Below, in pieces: positions 28,401-36,300 of a DNA stretch of 64,000 bases. Under the pieces are notes generated by a model. It was not told the DNA's origin. It searched no databases and saw only the letters and a program-made list of their open reading frames with translations. The position numbers and the translations under genes are program-made. Location of the stretch: the NCBI GenBank assembly GCA_964023275.1, contig OZ029919.1, positions 662,001-726,000 of the forward strand, written 5' to 3'. The DNA comes from Norana najaformis. Its lineage: Eukaryota > Annelida > Clitellata > Crassiclitellata > Hormogastridae. Numbering within the stretch: the first letter of the stretch is position 1; the number at the start of each line of letters is the position of its first letter.

Positions 28401-29819
28401 CATCCGGTAAGACAAGGCGCATTTTTCTCACACCGACCAGTCTTTGGCTCGCACGGTACATAACCCTCACAGTGACAAGTCTTCTCACAGCTGACACCAA
28501 AGGCACCGCTTCTGCAGACTAACAGCAAAATCAACTGACATGAAACCAGTTTCATAAAAGTAAAGTAATCAAAACAGTCAAAAAATACTCACTGTAACAT
28601 AAGTCTAGTCTAATGATTTCTGTAGCACCGTTATCATAATAATGCCCATGGCATCAATCAGTGGTTGCTTCAAGTCAAAATCGCAATCCAAAATCATGAA
28701 AAAGAAAATAATAGTAATAAACTTGTTTAAGTCTGTTGCTCTGTAATAATGAGTGGAAGGTATCAGAATACATCAAATAGGCTACATCAAAATAATGTCT
28801 GCCTGTCTGACTCTTGGATCTTGACCTGGAACTGAACCCATCCTGCTTATCAATTTTGTGTTTACCAAGCGCCTGTAAATAAGCTGGTTCCGTGACTTAG
28901 CTTTCGTCGGGTGCTGTAGAAATCTCAAGCTTACGATAACGATAATTCACCCAAGTAGACGCTGACAACGCCTTTTCCTCCACAGCTAAATTGAGAAGAA
29001 TTGTGAAGAGGATCATCCACACATCTTTGACTGCACTCCATATCCTTTGCTAACAACATCAGCTTTGGCTTTTGGCCACATAAACAAAATCCATTGAACT
29101 ACAATACACAAAAGAACGTCACGTAAATTAATGCTGGGAAAAATACCTAGGATGAGGTAAGGCATGGTAATCATCATCGTAACTGCAATCGTAAGCTCAA
29201 GATTTCTACAGCACCCCACGAAAACTAAGTCGCGGGAATCAGCTTATTTATAAATTTTTGATTACATTACATTACATTATTCACAGGCACTCAGTCAAAA
29301 CAAAATCAATAGGCAAGAAGGGTTTGGTTCCAGGTCAAGATCTAAGACTCAGGCAGGCAGACAGACAGATGGCTATGGTGGTTGGGGGTTGGAATTGAAC
29401 TGGAGAAAGAGTTAAGGAGAAGAGGAAGAATCAGGATATGATTTGTTGAAGTTTTTCAGATTTGAGTGAAAGACCTGTGCAGAAATTGCAAGAGGTGAAG
29501 TGTTGGTGGTACAAAAGATTTGGTAAGTTCTAGTCTACTGTATATTTCCTGTGGTAAATTTAGGTAAGATAAAAATTAAACTGAGGTACTTTGTATCGCT
29601 AGCTGTACTGCATGATATAATTACAACCTGGGTTTTCCAACTTTACCGTTTTCCCAAAATACATAAAGTTGTAATTTCGACAGATGGCAGCACATTGCAC
29701 CAGATCCTGCGGCACATTCTCCAGTCGCGTCACGTAGTCACTTATGATCCTACAATCCTTGGCAGTCAGCGGACAAAAGGAGTCGTCATGGAAACAACCC
29801 AGATATTGATCCTCAGAAA
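1883..29819 (-). CDS. Polycystin-1/REJ-family adhesion receptor (WSC-EGF-REJ-mucin-GAIN-GPS-TM), partial
   Basis: A spliced minus-strand gene. Exons in protein order: 29819-29647, 29098-28951, 28518-28351, 27367-27248, 26714-26601, 25972-25853, 25496-25380, 24928-24812, 23972-23856, 23438-23322, 22880-22615, 21979-21604, 21255-9470, 7981-7833, 7127-6966, 6437 to about 6153, 5098-4844, 3881-3466, 2830-2635, 2119-1883. AG/GT borders and phases agree at nearly every junction. REJ, GAIN and GPS in this order are typical of polycystin-1 and sea urchin egg-jelly receptors, which are membrane proteins linked to sensing and sperm activation. WSC and EGF modules suggest carbohydrate or matrix binding. 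The gene runs off the left edge: a PLAT domain and ten further spans are expected if it is a full polycystin. The first exon with a signal peptide was not recognised. Which polycystin subfamily it belongs to is uncertain. Confidence 0.85.
2172..2420 (+). mobile_element. tRNA-derived SINE, family A
   Basis: The head resembles a tRNA with an A box near TGGTCTACCGGTAACG and a B box GGGTTCGACTCC, followed by a body with GTAAGCTGGGAAGTAAACG and CCTTGGGATTGGTCCAT. Other copies are at 7,188-7,402 (minus), 38,025-38,190 (plus, head lost) and 52,125-52,345 (minus). Confidence 0.75.
2831..3071. repeat. 37-bp intronic tandem repeat copying the adjacent 3' splice site
   Basis: Units of 37 bp (the first interval is 39 bp) adjoin the acceptor of the GPS exon at 2830. 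Read on the minus strand each unit contains TTGTTCTTGCAG; the true acceptor is TTGCTCTTGCAG at 2831-2842. CAG copies lie at 2831, 2870, 2907, 2944, 2981 and 3018; the next unit is degenerate. Confidence 0.9.
4030..4150 (-). mobile_element. tRNA-derived SINE, family D (fragment)
   Basis: Minus-strand reading shows a tRNA-like A-box region (TAGCTGATTGGTTAGAGCG) and a B-box-like TTCAGTCCTGCGCCTCTGAG. Related copies are at 5,205-5,315 (minus), 37,055-37,160 (minus), 46,085-46,380 (minus) and 58,150-58,345 (plus). Confidence 0.6.
4490..4770 (+). mobile_element. Interspersed repeat family B (LINE 3' tail), representative copy
   Basis: Begins TCGTAAACTCGAGATTTCTA, then AGCTTATTCACAGAGGCTCA, GGTTCCAGGTCAAGATCCAG and a tail reading as a LINE C-terminus on the opposite strand (LPLKTETLLFF). 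Further full or partial copies: 290-520, 5,750-5,830, 24,955-25,110, 25,985-26,165, 28,080-28,285, 28,795-28,945, 29,185-29,490, 32,070-32,215, 35,815-35,970, 37,795-37,950, 47,685-47,905, 52,790-52,910 and 56,610-56,745. The 24.9-, 52.8- and 56.6-kb copies form a subtype with GTCAGTGGGGTTG. Confidence 0.7.
5205..5315 (-). mobile_element. tRNA-derived SINE, family D
   Basis: On the minus strand an A-box region TAGCCGATTGGATAGAGCGC and a B box GGGTTCGAGCC are separated as in a tRNA, followed by CTCTGAGACGGTTACTGTCC. The head is well preserved but followed by SINE body sequence, so it is not scored as a functional tRNA gene. Confidence 0.7.
5975..6080 (+). mobile_element. Interspersed repeat family C fragment
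   Basis: Key words are GGCATCAGTCGATGGTCGCTTC and AGTCAAAATCGCAATCCAAA. Related copies: 28,610-28,700 (plus), 36,730-36,900 (minus), and more diverged 27,000-27,150 and 39,640-39,850, where it is fused to a LINE C-terminal segment. Confidence 0.55.
6153..7981 (-). CDS. REJ module, C-terminal exons after the mucin tract
   Basis: Exon 7981-7833 continues the giant exon in phase (PYL + F + RTLLYLGPNPGLSNFMLPAG), matching the lLy.G..P...f.LP.G element of REJ regions, and ends IELRVT before GTAAGT. Exon 7127-6966 (RSLAFFFDRLREASSMLWHL..LNVILASINSQTGNVTGG) and exon 6437 to about 6153 (FRSEALSLLGDIAGMKSSS..LEQTVTALKKL) are helical segments preceding the GAIN fold, like those after the REJ core in polycystin-1. 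The donor of the second is a weak GTGCCC, chosen because phase 0 is required. The end of the third may be 6153 (GTCAGA) or 6168 (GTTATT); both keep phase. Confidence 0.7.
7188..7402 (-). mobile_element. tRNA-derived SINE, family A (second copy)
   Basis: Reverse-oriented copy of the 2,172 element. It keeps the B-box-like GGTTCGACTCCGTGTAACG (minus strand) and the body CCTTGGGATTCGTCCATCGC. It sits in a receptor intron. Confidence 0.7.
8819..9429. mobile_element. C/G-run foldback element (non-autonomous, inverted arms)
   Basis: The left arm (8,835-8,945) is built of CCCC to CCCCCCCCC runs every 10-14 bp: GGACATTTCCCCC, GTCATCTCCCCCC, GGATTTCCCCC. The right arm (9,300-9,420) is its inverted counterpart with G runs. 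About 350 bp of AT-rich sequence without an ORF lies between. An 8-bp direct repeat ATTTTAAC occurs at 8,819-8,826 and 9,422-9,429 and may be the target-site duplication. It lies in the intron just after the giant exon. Confidence 0.6.
9470..21255 (-). CDS. Giant mucin-like tandem-repeat exon inside the REJ module (frame broken once)
   Basis: One 11,786-bp exon between a TTTTAG acceptor and a GTGAGA donor. The reading frame is continuous for about 3,900 codons if a 41-bp duplication at 15,736-15,817 is discounted; as given, the frame shifts there. Blocks in protein order: unique Ser/Thr-rich start; about six 27-residue repeats with TPEVNVTK (20,268-20,760); about 47 repeats of 25 residues around GTEVETSSLEINATEVEF (16,715-20,250); about seven 51-residue repeats (15,430-16,545); a degenerate region; about 17 repeats of 33 or 44 residues around TSEAVIHKEKLTSASVGV (11,225-13,080); then another degenerate region. 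The last 100 residues return to REJ sequence (SGYYGASYSFTVNDAPANGL, then CVIRPSMGNELETMFSIFC). The tract is Ser/Thr/Glu/Val-rich, almost without Cys or Pro, and full of NxT sequons, so a heavily glycosylated extracellular stalk is likely. Confidence 0.85.
11225..13080. repeat. 99/132-bp coding tandem repeat array (about 17 units)
   Basis: Units of 99 bp (33 codons) and 132 bp (44 codons, with an extra SNPSKLSTVGDKSI-type segment) alternate irregularly. The shared core is highly uniform, with DIEDRSST and GIEHSSSA subtypes arranged in runs, as expected of unequal exchange and homogenisation. Confidence 0.9.
15430..16545. repeat. 153-bp coding tandem repeat array (about seven units)
   Basis: Near-identical 153-bp units (51 codons) encoding segments such as MSSEFIVTSAEIETISHE and INVTEIDLLTTSSEKDV. 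Each unit carries NVT and NAT sequons. One unit contains the frame-breaking 41-bp duplication. Confidence 0.9.
15736..15817 (-). repeat. 41-bp tandem duplication that shifts the mucin reading frame
   Basis: Bases 15736-15776 (TTAACGTGAGG...CACTTGA) are repeated exactly at 15777-15817, inside one unit of the 153-bp array. Since 41 is not a multiple of 3, the upstream frame leaves the repeat and stops near 15,674, while the downstream frame is open from at least 15,710. Removing one copy restores a single frame through the exon and makes the exon length fit the phases of both flanking exons. Confidence 0.9.
16715..20250. repeat. 75-bp coding tandem repeat array (about 47 units)
   Basis: A homogeneous 75-bp (25-codon) array. 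Units differ at a few positions: INATE, ITATE or IDATE at the sequon, STASG, STISG or ATASG at the end. The complementary strand is also open for hundreds of codons, which follows from the repeat unit lacking stops in that frame. Confidence 0.92.
20268..20760. repeat. 81-bp coding tandem repeat array (about six units)
   Basis: Six units of 81 bp (27 codons) encoding TPEVNVTKMEFSTASSEF-type sequence, each with one NVT sequon. They grade into diverged Ser/Thr-rich sequence at the protein N-terminal side. Confidence 0.88.
21604..22880 (-). CDS. REJ module, N-terminal exons
   Basis: Exons 22880-22615 and 21979-21604 join in phase 0. The first begins VCHPVSLHIPGIG and ends in the strand-like stretch YTPGLYRIMATV. 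The second carries KCLVNCASKLNP followed by LVLTATCIDCRGLLFRWRL and ends FAMPSEQYTIGLT. The C.NC....P...L.L.a.C.dC....f.W.L pattern is typical of the receptor-for-egg-jelly (REJ) region of polycystin-1 proteins. In known REJ modules the sequence then proceeds within a few dozen residues to NxPPxxGxC; here the mucin tract intervenes. The second exon ends phase 1 (ACA A|GTAAGA), matching the start of the giant exon. Confidence 0.82.
22141..22355 (+). mobile_element. LINE C-terminal remnant
   Basis: Reads SLSSIKKCLKTHYFSAAFK forward, matching the SLxxFKxxLKTHLFxxAF tail of CR1/L2-type LINEs. It lies in the intron between REJ exons and is followed by an (ATA)n tract at 22,379-22,414. Confidence 0.6.
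23322..27367 (-). CDS. Seven consecutive EGF-like exons of the REJ receptor
   Basis: Exons 27367-27248, 26714-26601, 25972-25853, 25496-25380, 24928-24812, 23972-23856 and 23438-23322 are each 114-120 bp, symmetric phase 1-1, and encode one EGF-like unit. Six start with a calcium-binding signature (DVDEC, DVDEC, VNEC, DIDEC, DIDEC, DVNEC); the first starts DCTVFNGNC and lacks it. Each carries the G(S/T)F/Y..C.C..GF/Y core. Several show CxxC where usual EGFs have single cysteines (TCQNSVGSF, SCENTLGSF, KCTNTPGSF). In the 24.9-kb unit the cysteine after the GSF motif reads FTLKCEPGY, so the usual CxC is reduced to one Cys. That unit also has an unusual GTTTTG donor. Introns hold LINE and SINE copies. 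Confidence 0.85.
24447..24701 (-). mobile_element. LINE C-terminal remnant (RTE/endonuclease-RT type)
   Basis: Encodes MRRKLRLFGHICRMDD, then GRRGRPNREWTDDIRDW and LWRQVTMHAVD. The RLRLFGHxxRM...GRRGRPxxxWxDDI pattern is the usual C-terminal end of craft-/BovB-like endonuclease-reverse transcriptases. It lies in an EGF-exon intron. No RT domain is present locally. Confidence 0.75.
26880..27150 (+). mobile_element. LINE C-terminal remnant with family C tail
   Basis: Forward translation gives FWNCLPSSVRFAQSLLSFRT then LKTYLFQIAY, the C-terminus of a CR1/L2-like reverse transcriptase. It is followed by family C sequence. A similar diverged copy lies at 39,640-39,850. Confidence 0.65.
28351..28518 (-). 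CDS. Cys-rich (laminin/MEGF-type EGF-like) exon of the REJ receptor
   Basis: A 168-bp symmetric phase 1-1 exon encoding CRSGAFGVSCEKTCHCEG, CEPKTGRCEKNAPCLTGW and a Ser-rich tail ending VCNIR. Spacing of the cysteines (CxCEG, CxxxTGxC, CLTGW) resembles laminin/MEGF-type EGF repeats rather than the calcium-binding EGFs that follow. It sits between the WSC domain and the EGF block and shares their reading phase, so it fits as a shuffled extracellular module. Confidence 0.7.
28951..29819 (-). CDS. WSC domain exons (N-terminal part of the REJ receptor)
   Basis: Two exons, 29819-29647 and 29098-28951, join in phase 0. They encode a module starting SEDQYLGCFHDD, followed by CAAICRNYNFMYFG, then FNGFCLCG, MECSQRCVDD and SCGGKGVVSVYLG. 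The order YLGC, CxxxC, FCLCG, CxxxC and CGG..SVY is the WSC pattern, a putative carbohydrate-binding domain also present near the N-terminus of vertebrate polycystin-1. The first exon begins in phase 1 after a TTTCAG acceptor, so at least one upstream exon is missing from this annotation. It should lie between 29,820 and about 31,000, or beyond the divergent SR-protein gene. I saw no convincing signal peptide there. Confidence 0.8.
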
Positions 29820-31080
29820 CTGAAATCCACACAAAAGAACATTGAACTATAACTTCCAATACTTAAGAAAATTTTGACTCAAGAGCCAGTTACTGTCTCT
29901 TCTCAATTTTCCTCTTGGCTCTTGATTCCACTTAACCTGAAACTTTCCAGAGAACAGCAACAGATGCCTTGAGCATCATTACAGTGGCACTATAGAAGTT
30001 ATCGGATTATTATTATTACTGTTACTATTAACTGGAGTAGTGTTACTATCCTCATGACAAGACTTCAAGGCAGCGTTCCTTCCTAGAGGAAAATTCTGTA
30101 TACAGGCCTGAACTTGCTGGCTGTTTTTGGATGACTTAACATCGTTTGCCAATTTTTTCCATTGCACACAGAGCCACAAAACTGCTGTATGGCAGTTGAG
30201 CCATGCAGCTTGGAGGCGTTGTGATATATGCATTACAGAATTATAGATAAGATTAAAGATGAAGTTTACTCTTTGTGAACTGGAACTCAAATTCTTTGAA
30301 AATCGTCAGAAGGAAGACAAGAACAATGGACAGGCAGACTTTGGAACCAGAAACTATGATGATTCTGCACATTGCTCCTGCTCTTTCACTCGATCATCCA
30401 ATCTACAGAAAATCGTTAAAGGAATCAACATTAACCAATTCTGCCAGTCACCACATATATGAAATATGTTGTCAGTGATAGATTTCAAAGGGCGGAACAA
30501 ACACACACCCCTCTGACTTCTTGGCCGATTGGCATTTGCCTAATTGTTTTATAACTATATCTTTGCCACCTCAAAGTCTGAAGTACTTTTCGTGGCTGTC
30601 TTCTTGATGGTATGATATTATGGTCTTGAAAAACTCTACAAGAATGGGGGAACGCTGAATAGTCAATATTCACTTTCTCACAACCTCGTCTAAATTCGAT
30701 CATCAAAATTATACAACTTAGATAATAATTTACAAGAATCGTACTTACTGCCCATAAAATTTCACGCGTTTCTTATAATGCTAATTACACAGAAGGGCCA
30801 TTATTTGCACACAGTAGGCCTATTGGAACGATACTGGTAGCCCTAATTACGATCGCTTCTGTAATTTAATAAATGATCAGCAGAAGTGTACACAGTGCAT
30901 AAATACTATAAGCATAAACAATATAAAAATGAAAATAACATAAATAAACTTCCTATGAAATCTGCCAGTAACAGACGACGGAAGTTCCCCTCCTTTTAAT
31001 AAATGATTATTTAGCGCCACGATATATTTTGTCAATAAAATTAAAGATAACATCACTTGCGCGGCTTAAAATCCGTTAAC
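29820..31080. other. Interval upstream of the REJ receptor, no confident gene
   Basis: It should contain the receptor's first exon(s) and promoter, but none of the minus-strand ORFs (for example 30,290-29,979 and 30,706-30,485) has a signal peptide or recognisable domain. The SR-protein gene starts divergently near 31,080-31,200, so the two genes are head-to-head. Confidence 0.4.
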
Positions 31081-32354
31081 CCTAGTCGTAGATTTTGTGT
31101 TTTGTGTTTCGTTTTTGTTGTTTTGTGCCCGAGGGAGACTTGAGGAAGGAGAACGGAGGGACGGAAGGAGAAGTCTCAGGAAACGGAGGCAAGAGGTGAA
31201 AGACTGCCACCGAACAGCAACAACAAATTAATTCGAATATTATGTTACGCTGTATTAATTCTGCTACAGCTGACTGATTAATATTAAAAAGAAAGTGCTT
31301 AAAAGAAACTTTTCAACATATAGACTCTTGAATAAAGTAAAAATGTTTACTCATTGAAACAATCAAGAGCTAATTATTATATAGTCTATCGCATGAGACT
31401 GATGAGTTTTGATTGCATGTGGACATAAATCTTTAATTGCGAAGACAGTAGAGTACTAGTAGGCTGTACACGAAGGTTATTGACTAATTCATGTTATAAG
31501 AACAAAAAAGAATCTTATAGAATCATGTTCGTTGTCGCCTTAGTTTTCTAATAGACCTAATTTCACACTGACTTGCGAATTTCACATCATATATTAATAA
31601 AAACATCTTAAAGTAGGCCTAACTTAAAGTCTACCATTTGCTGCCAATATTGGTCGGATGAGATCATTTACTACCGCTACCCGTTTGAATGGGCGTCACG
31701 CCAATTAAGGTCCCTTTTACATCGATTTCGTTTTTAGTTATTGACTGCAAATAAGCTATTTTCAATGATATAAGGTGTTGAAGATGTTCTAAATTTACGA
31801 TTACGAACCCTCGAGTTTTGATATAAAGTTAGGGATTGTAATAGCATTAGGAATGATAAAAAATTTCAAATAGCGTTATATAATTTCGAAACAGTTTCAG
31901 TGAAGCGCGTATTTCCGGTTTTGGGTGTTGAGTACAATTTTTGTTACGTTTAGCGAAAAAAGGTTTAATTGTATTTTTAGAAACTCAGGCATAGTGTATT
32001 ATTTGTAGCTTTAGTGTGATTTTAATAATTATCCTATTTTATGAATTTATTGATGGATCTTTGAGGTACTCTGTCTCTCTGCCTGACTTGGATCTTGACC
32101 TGGAACCGGAACCCTTTTGCCTATCGATTTTGTTTTGACTGAGCGCCTGTGGATAAGCTGGTCCCCGTGACGTGGCTTTCGTTGGACGCTGTAGAAACAT
32201 CGGGATTACGATTACTTTGTGGATGCTGTATGAGAAGTTCTAAACAAGCACCAGGATTATAGCTGTTTCATCCAGGATATACGTGAGCTGTTATGCGCTA
32301 TGTTTGACTACTCTAAATGTTAAATAATTCCTGCTTTTTCTACCTTTTAGGAAA
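31080..32354 (+). promoter_or_regulatory. Probable 5'UTR/promoter region of the SR-protein gene
   Basis: A likely 5'UTR exon ends near 31,194 (GGCAAGAG before GTGAAAG). The intron that follows runs to the acceptor CTACCTTTTAG at about 32,350, four bases before the ATG. A family B repeat copy lies at 32,070-32,215. No TATA box is evident. Placement is by splice signals only. Confidence 0.4.
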
Positions 32355-35300
32355 ATGTCTCGTTACCGGGATGAATCGTCTGAGGAGTGTAAAGTCTATG
32401 TTGGTGATCTGCCAAGAGATGTGTCGGAGAAAGAGTTAGAGCGAGTTTTCAGAGAGTTTGGTAGCGTCCGGAGTGTATGGGTGGCACGCAACCCTCCTGG
32501 CTTCGCATTTGTGATGTTTGACGACGAACGAGATGCGGAAGATGCTGTCAAAAATTTGGATGGAAGGTCAGGACCTTGTGTTTTTATACATGCTAAATTG
32601 TCACTTAATGTAATTGCATGTTTATACAGCATGGTGTCGAGTTACTCAGATATTTTAATTCCGTTATTGGGTATTCATTATGTAGAACAAAAGGGAAAAT
32701 ATTTCTTCACAAATTTAATTTCTCCCAGTGAACTTTTCTCCCAACAATCTCCACAACTGACAGTTATCCATCCAGGTTATCACCTAAAAATTTCAAACTG
32801 TTTTCACCTAAATTGCGTAAGGTGCTCCAAATGGGCCCAAACGCTGGAAATGCTATTTTCACATGTTTTCTCCCATTGCCTGTTGGGTAACTTGACCTAT
32901 TTAAGGTTTTATTCTTCCATTAGGAGTTATCCACTTAAGCTTTCACCATAAAATCTCATACTGCTTCCATCTGTTGTCTAAAGGGCCCCAAATGGGCCCA
33001 AACACAGGCAAATGCTAGCATTACTTATATAAAATGAACTCTGATTTTAGCATCATCTGTGGAGTGCGTGCCCGGGTGAAGCACTCAAACGCCCGGCCTA
33101 CGAGATCACGACCTGTGATCAGAAAACCCTATGACCCGAACGATCGTTGCTATAAGTGCAACCAGCGTGGTCACTATGCCTACGACTGCGACAAATACAC
33201 GGGAGGAAGATCCCGCAGGCAAGTATCCAGATGAATTTGTCCGTTTGCAGTAAATTGTCAGTAAATATGAATGGTAAGGTAATGTGGATGGAAATTAATT
33301 CATCTTTGAAAAGTTGAACCTGGTTGTAAATGCGGCACTTGATGGGCATTTTTTAACGAAGGGCTGTTTAGATAGTATGACATCTAATGCAGGCAGATTT
33401 TGCCTAAAGGTTTGTGTTTGACCATCAGATAATTGATGATTTTGTTTGTCTACAATTTTTGTAAGCATTTTCATATCGTGTTCAACGTTTTTCTGAAATT
33501 AGATCATACTCAAGGTCACATTCGAGGTCAAGGTCACCTGTCAGAAGACGCAGCTACAGCCGTGAGAGGTTTGTGGTGGAGGGTCCTTCAAAATTCTAAA
33601 GATTAACATGATTTCCTTCGTAGATTGTTTTACTAAGGAGACAAGCGTAGGAGAGATTCTGGAAGATTTGACTAAACTGTTGTGCAAGTTGATGTTAGCT
33701 TTTTGTAAGGGACTCTAGTGCGATTGTGGGTCTAGATTTATTATCTTCGTTGCTGGTTCAGTATCAGATTCATCAGGTTTTCTGAAATTTTCACCTGAAA
33801 TTTTCACAAGTTTCCTGTTGATGAGTTTTGGGGATTGTCTCTTAAATTCTGTGATTGGTTGTAAGTTACCTGATGCAGGTTATGCTTTGAAGAAGTTATT
33901 GACTGATGCCTTGTGATGTAGAAGTCTTAAGATTAGAATAGATTGGATAAGATTAGATTAGGTAGATGCCAGGTGAGACATTTTTCTTCTCTGGTTGTGG
34001 GCAAGTGTAATAAGTAAGCAGAACTTGTATCTTCTTAATTTTGTGGTAATTTAACGGGTGGTTTTATTAGCAAATCTTTATGTGGACTACTGCTGGCAGG
34101 CTGGACATTAGTGCCTTGCCTGCATATGTATTGGTGCCTCTGGGAGATTCTGGTGCTTAAAATCTGCTGCCAATGTTGCTAATTCTCAAGCTTATCATAA
34201 TGGATTGATGGGATGATACTTTATCGATGTGCCAGCAATCTTGTTTGTTTAATTTGTGCAGCATGCTAGGAATAGACATCGAGTTATCACCAGAATATAG
34301 CAAAAATGCCTTATTAGTGCATAAATAACATTGTTAATATTGTCACTTGAGTAGCTAGTGCTTGGGCAAAGCACACAGCACTTGGCGTTTGTAAATCATA
34401 TGAGCTTGAATGACCACAGTTTTCAGTCTCCAGCTTGCATTCTTTCATAAAACTGACGGACATAGAGTTTGACTTTTGTGACCGTGGTTATTACAGGCAC
34501 AGGTTTTCAGATCAGAGGTTTACAATTGAGACAACCTAAGTTCGTATCAAATTATGAAGACGAACCGAGTTTGTCTATCTTGACCGTGGACTCTCCATTT
34601 TCCATTTGATTTTACGAGATATCGCCAGAATTGTCTCATAACCAGATTACACCAAGACCTTTCAGTTTAACGAGATTTCGCCAGAATTCTCACATAACCA
34701 GATTACACCAAGACCTTTGATTTAACGAGATTTCGCCAGAATTCTCTCTTAACCAGATAACACCAAGACCTTTGATTTAACGAGATTTCAGATACCGAAA
34801 ATTGGGGTGAGTCAAGCCGGCATGCATCATTGGTTGTGATTTCTAGCTAGCGTCGTAGCCATGATGGATTGCAGTTTTCTGGCGTAGATGATAGGGGGCC
34901 TAGATGTATAAAATATCAAGAAAATTTCCCTGTGCCAGTGAAAGTGTTTTCATGAAATGGTTCTTTACATGTAAATGATTACGTGATATGAAAATATTTT
35001 ACTTGTGGATTTCCGTGAACTGTTTTACAGTCTTTGAAGCTGCATAAGATTTATTGGTATTTTCTGTTTTTACCGAACATATTCCACAAACCAGTGCTCT
35101 AATAGTGTAAATGCTTTGCTATCTACTGGTAACTGACAAGTGATTTTATAATAACATTTTTAAACATTCTGCATTTTGAGTGTAACAAATAAAAACTGGC
35201 CTAAAAAATGAAGAGTTGAAATTTGAAGTGAACGCTTCACTGCTTTCCAGAAACTTTACTTGTGACGGAAAGGTTGTAACTTTTGTACACATATTGTATT

Positions 35301-35734
35301 TTTGTAACTGATGTCTTCATAAATGTAATAAGGTATTTGCAAGCATGAAGGTTGGGAACTGAAGTCTGAGTATTCTATCCCACTAACTGAAACCAGTTGT
35401 GAATATTCTGTAAAGCAGTTTAGTGTATTTTAGTATTTTTCTGACTTCTTTGCTTTCAAAAAGATTCATTGTGGTAATTATCATTCGATGATGTTTCTGA
35501 CCTTTGCAGATCGTATTCGAAGTCTCGTTCGCGATCATACGACCAGAGAAGGAGTCGCAGTCACAGCAGGTAAATCTCACACTTTGACTGACAGAACTAA
35601 AGTTGATATGGGAAGAAAAATTAAGATTAATGTGCTGGACCCAGCTGAGAGGTCAGAGGACTTGACAAATGTGGTTGTTTTTGAACAGGAGACATAGACA
35701 CAGAAGGAGTCCGTCAAGATCTGACTCGGACTAA
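32355..35734 (+). CDS. SR splicing factor, SRSF7/9G8-like (RRM + CCHC zinc knuckle + RS tail)
   Basis: Five coding exons: 32355-32566, 33051-33218, 33503-33568, 35510-35569, 35689-35734. They total 552 nt (183 aa plus stop) with all phases consistent (phase 2 throughout). Residues 10-80 form an RRM: KVYVGDL as RNP2 and GFAFVMF as RNP1. A zinc knuckle [14 protein letters not shown] follows, then [35 protein letters not shown] and [18 protein letters not shown] plus one CCHC knuckle is the mark of SRSF7 (9G8), which binds pre-mRNA and influences splicing and mRNA export; insect Rsf/RBP1-like relatives are possible. The RS tail is short relative to vertebrate SRSF7 (238 aa). The start is preceded by an acceptor (TTTTAG at 32,345-32,350), so the 5'UTR is spliced. 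Confidence 0.93.
33219..33502 (+). other. GC-AG intron of the SR-protein gene
   Basis: Exon 2 must end CGC AG to stay in phase with exon 3 (A TCA TAC ...). The donor there is CAG|GCAAGT, a strong GC-type donor. The nearest GT (CAA|GTATCC) breaks the phase. The acceptor is GAAATTAG. Confidence 0.8.
34615..34800. repeat. Three-copy tandem repeat of about 55-59 bp in SR-protein intron 3
   Basis: Units share ACGAGATTTCGCCAGAATTC and AACCAGATTACACCAAGACC. They lie in the long 1.9-kb intron between coding exons 3 and 4. Confidence 0.8.
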
Positions 35735-36300
35735 CTGAAGATCACTTGGAGTTGTCTGGTATTACAGATAAGGTAAGTTATGCAGGATTTTGTCTTCATA
35801 AATTACTACATATTGATTTGTAATTGTAATCGTAAACTTGAGATTTCTAAAGCACCCAACGAACGCTAAGTTTTGGGAACCAGCTTATTCACAGGCGCTT
35901 AGTCAAAACAAAATCGTTAGGCAGGAGGTTTAAAAACGGTTCCAGGTCAAGTTCCAAGAGGCAGGTAGGTTGATTAGTATGCTGGTGATTATAACTTCTG
36001 TCACACCTGATATTCCTAGTTTGTGTACATAACCTTCTCAATTGTCTGAAAAGTGTGCATCTGTTGATATGAAAAATTGTTGTCTGTTTAAGAAAACAAC
36101 ATGTAGTAGAAAAGGAACTGTGAAAGGCCACAGAGTTTCTATTCATAGCCAACAACCAAAATCTATTTTTTCATACTGGTCAATTGTTATTTATCATTTA
36201 AAAGCTTTTAATTGGTCATTTGTGTGTTTCAGAGTGAAAGTTGAAGTGCAAGAGAGATACTCTTTGAAGCGCAAGAGAGATTAAACTTTGACATGGAAAA
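35735..36300 (+). other. 3'UTR of the SR-protein gene with a probable intron
   Basis: 38 nt after the stop there is a good donor (GATAAG|GTAAGT at 35,773), and an acceptor TGTGTTTCAG precedes 36,233. A 3'UTR junction this close to the stop would not by itself trigger nonsense-mediated decay. A family B repeat copy (35,815-35,970) lies within the intron. Confidence 0.5.
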
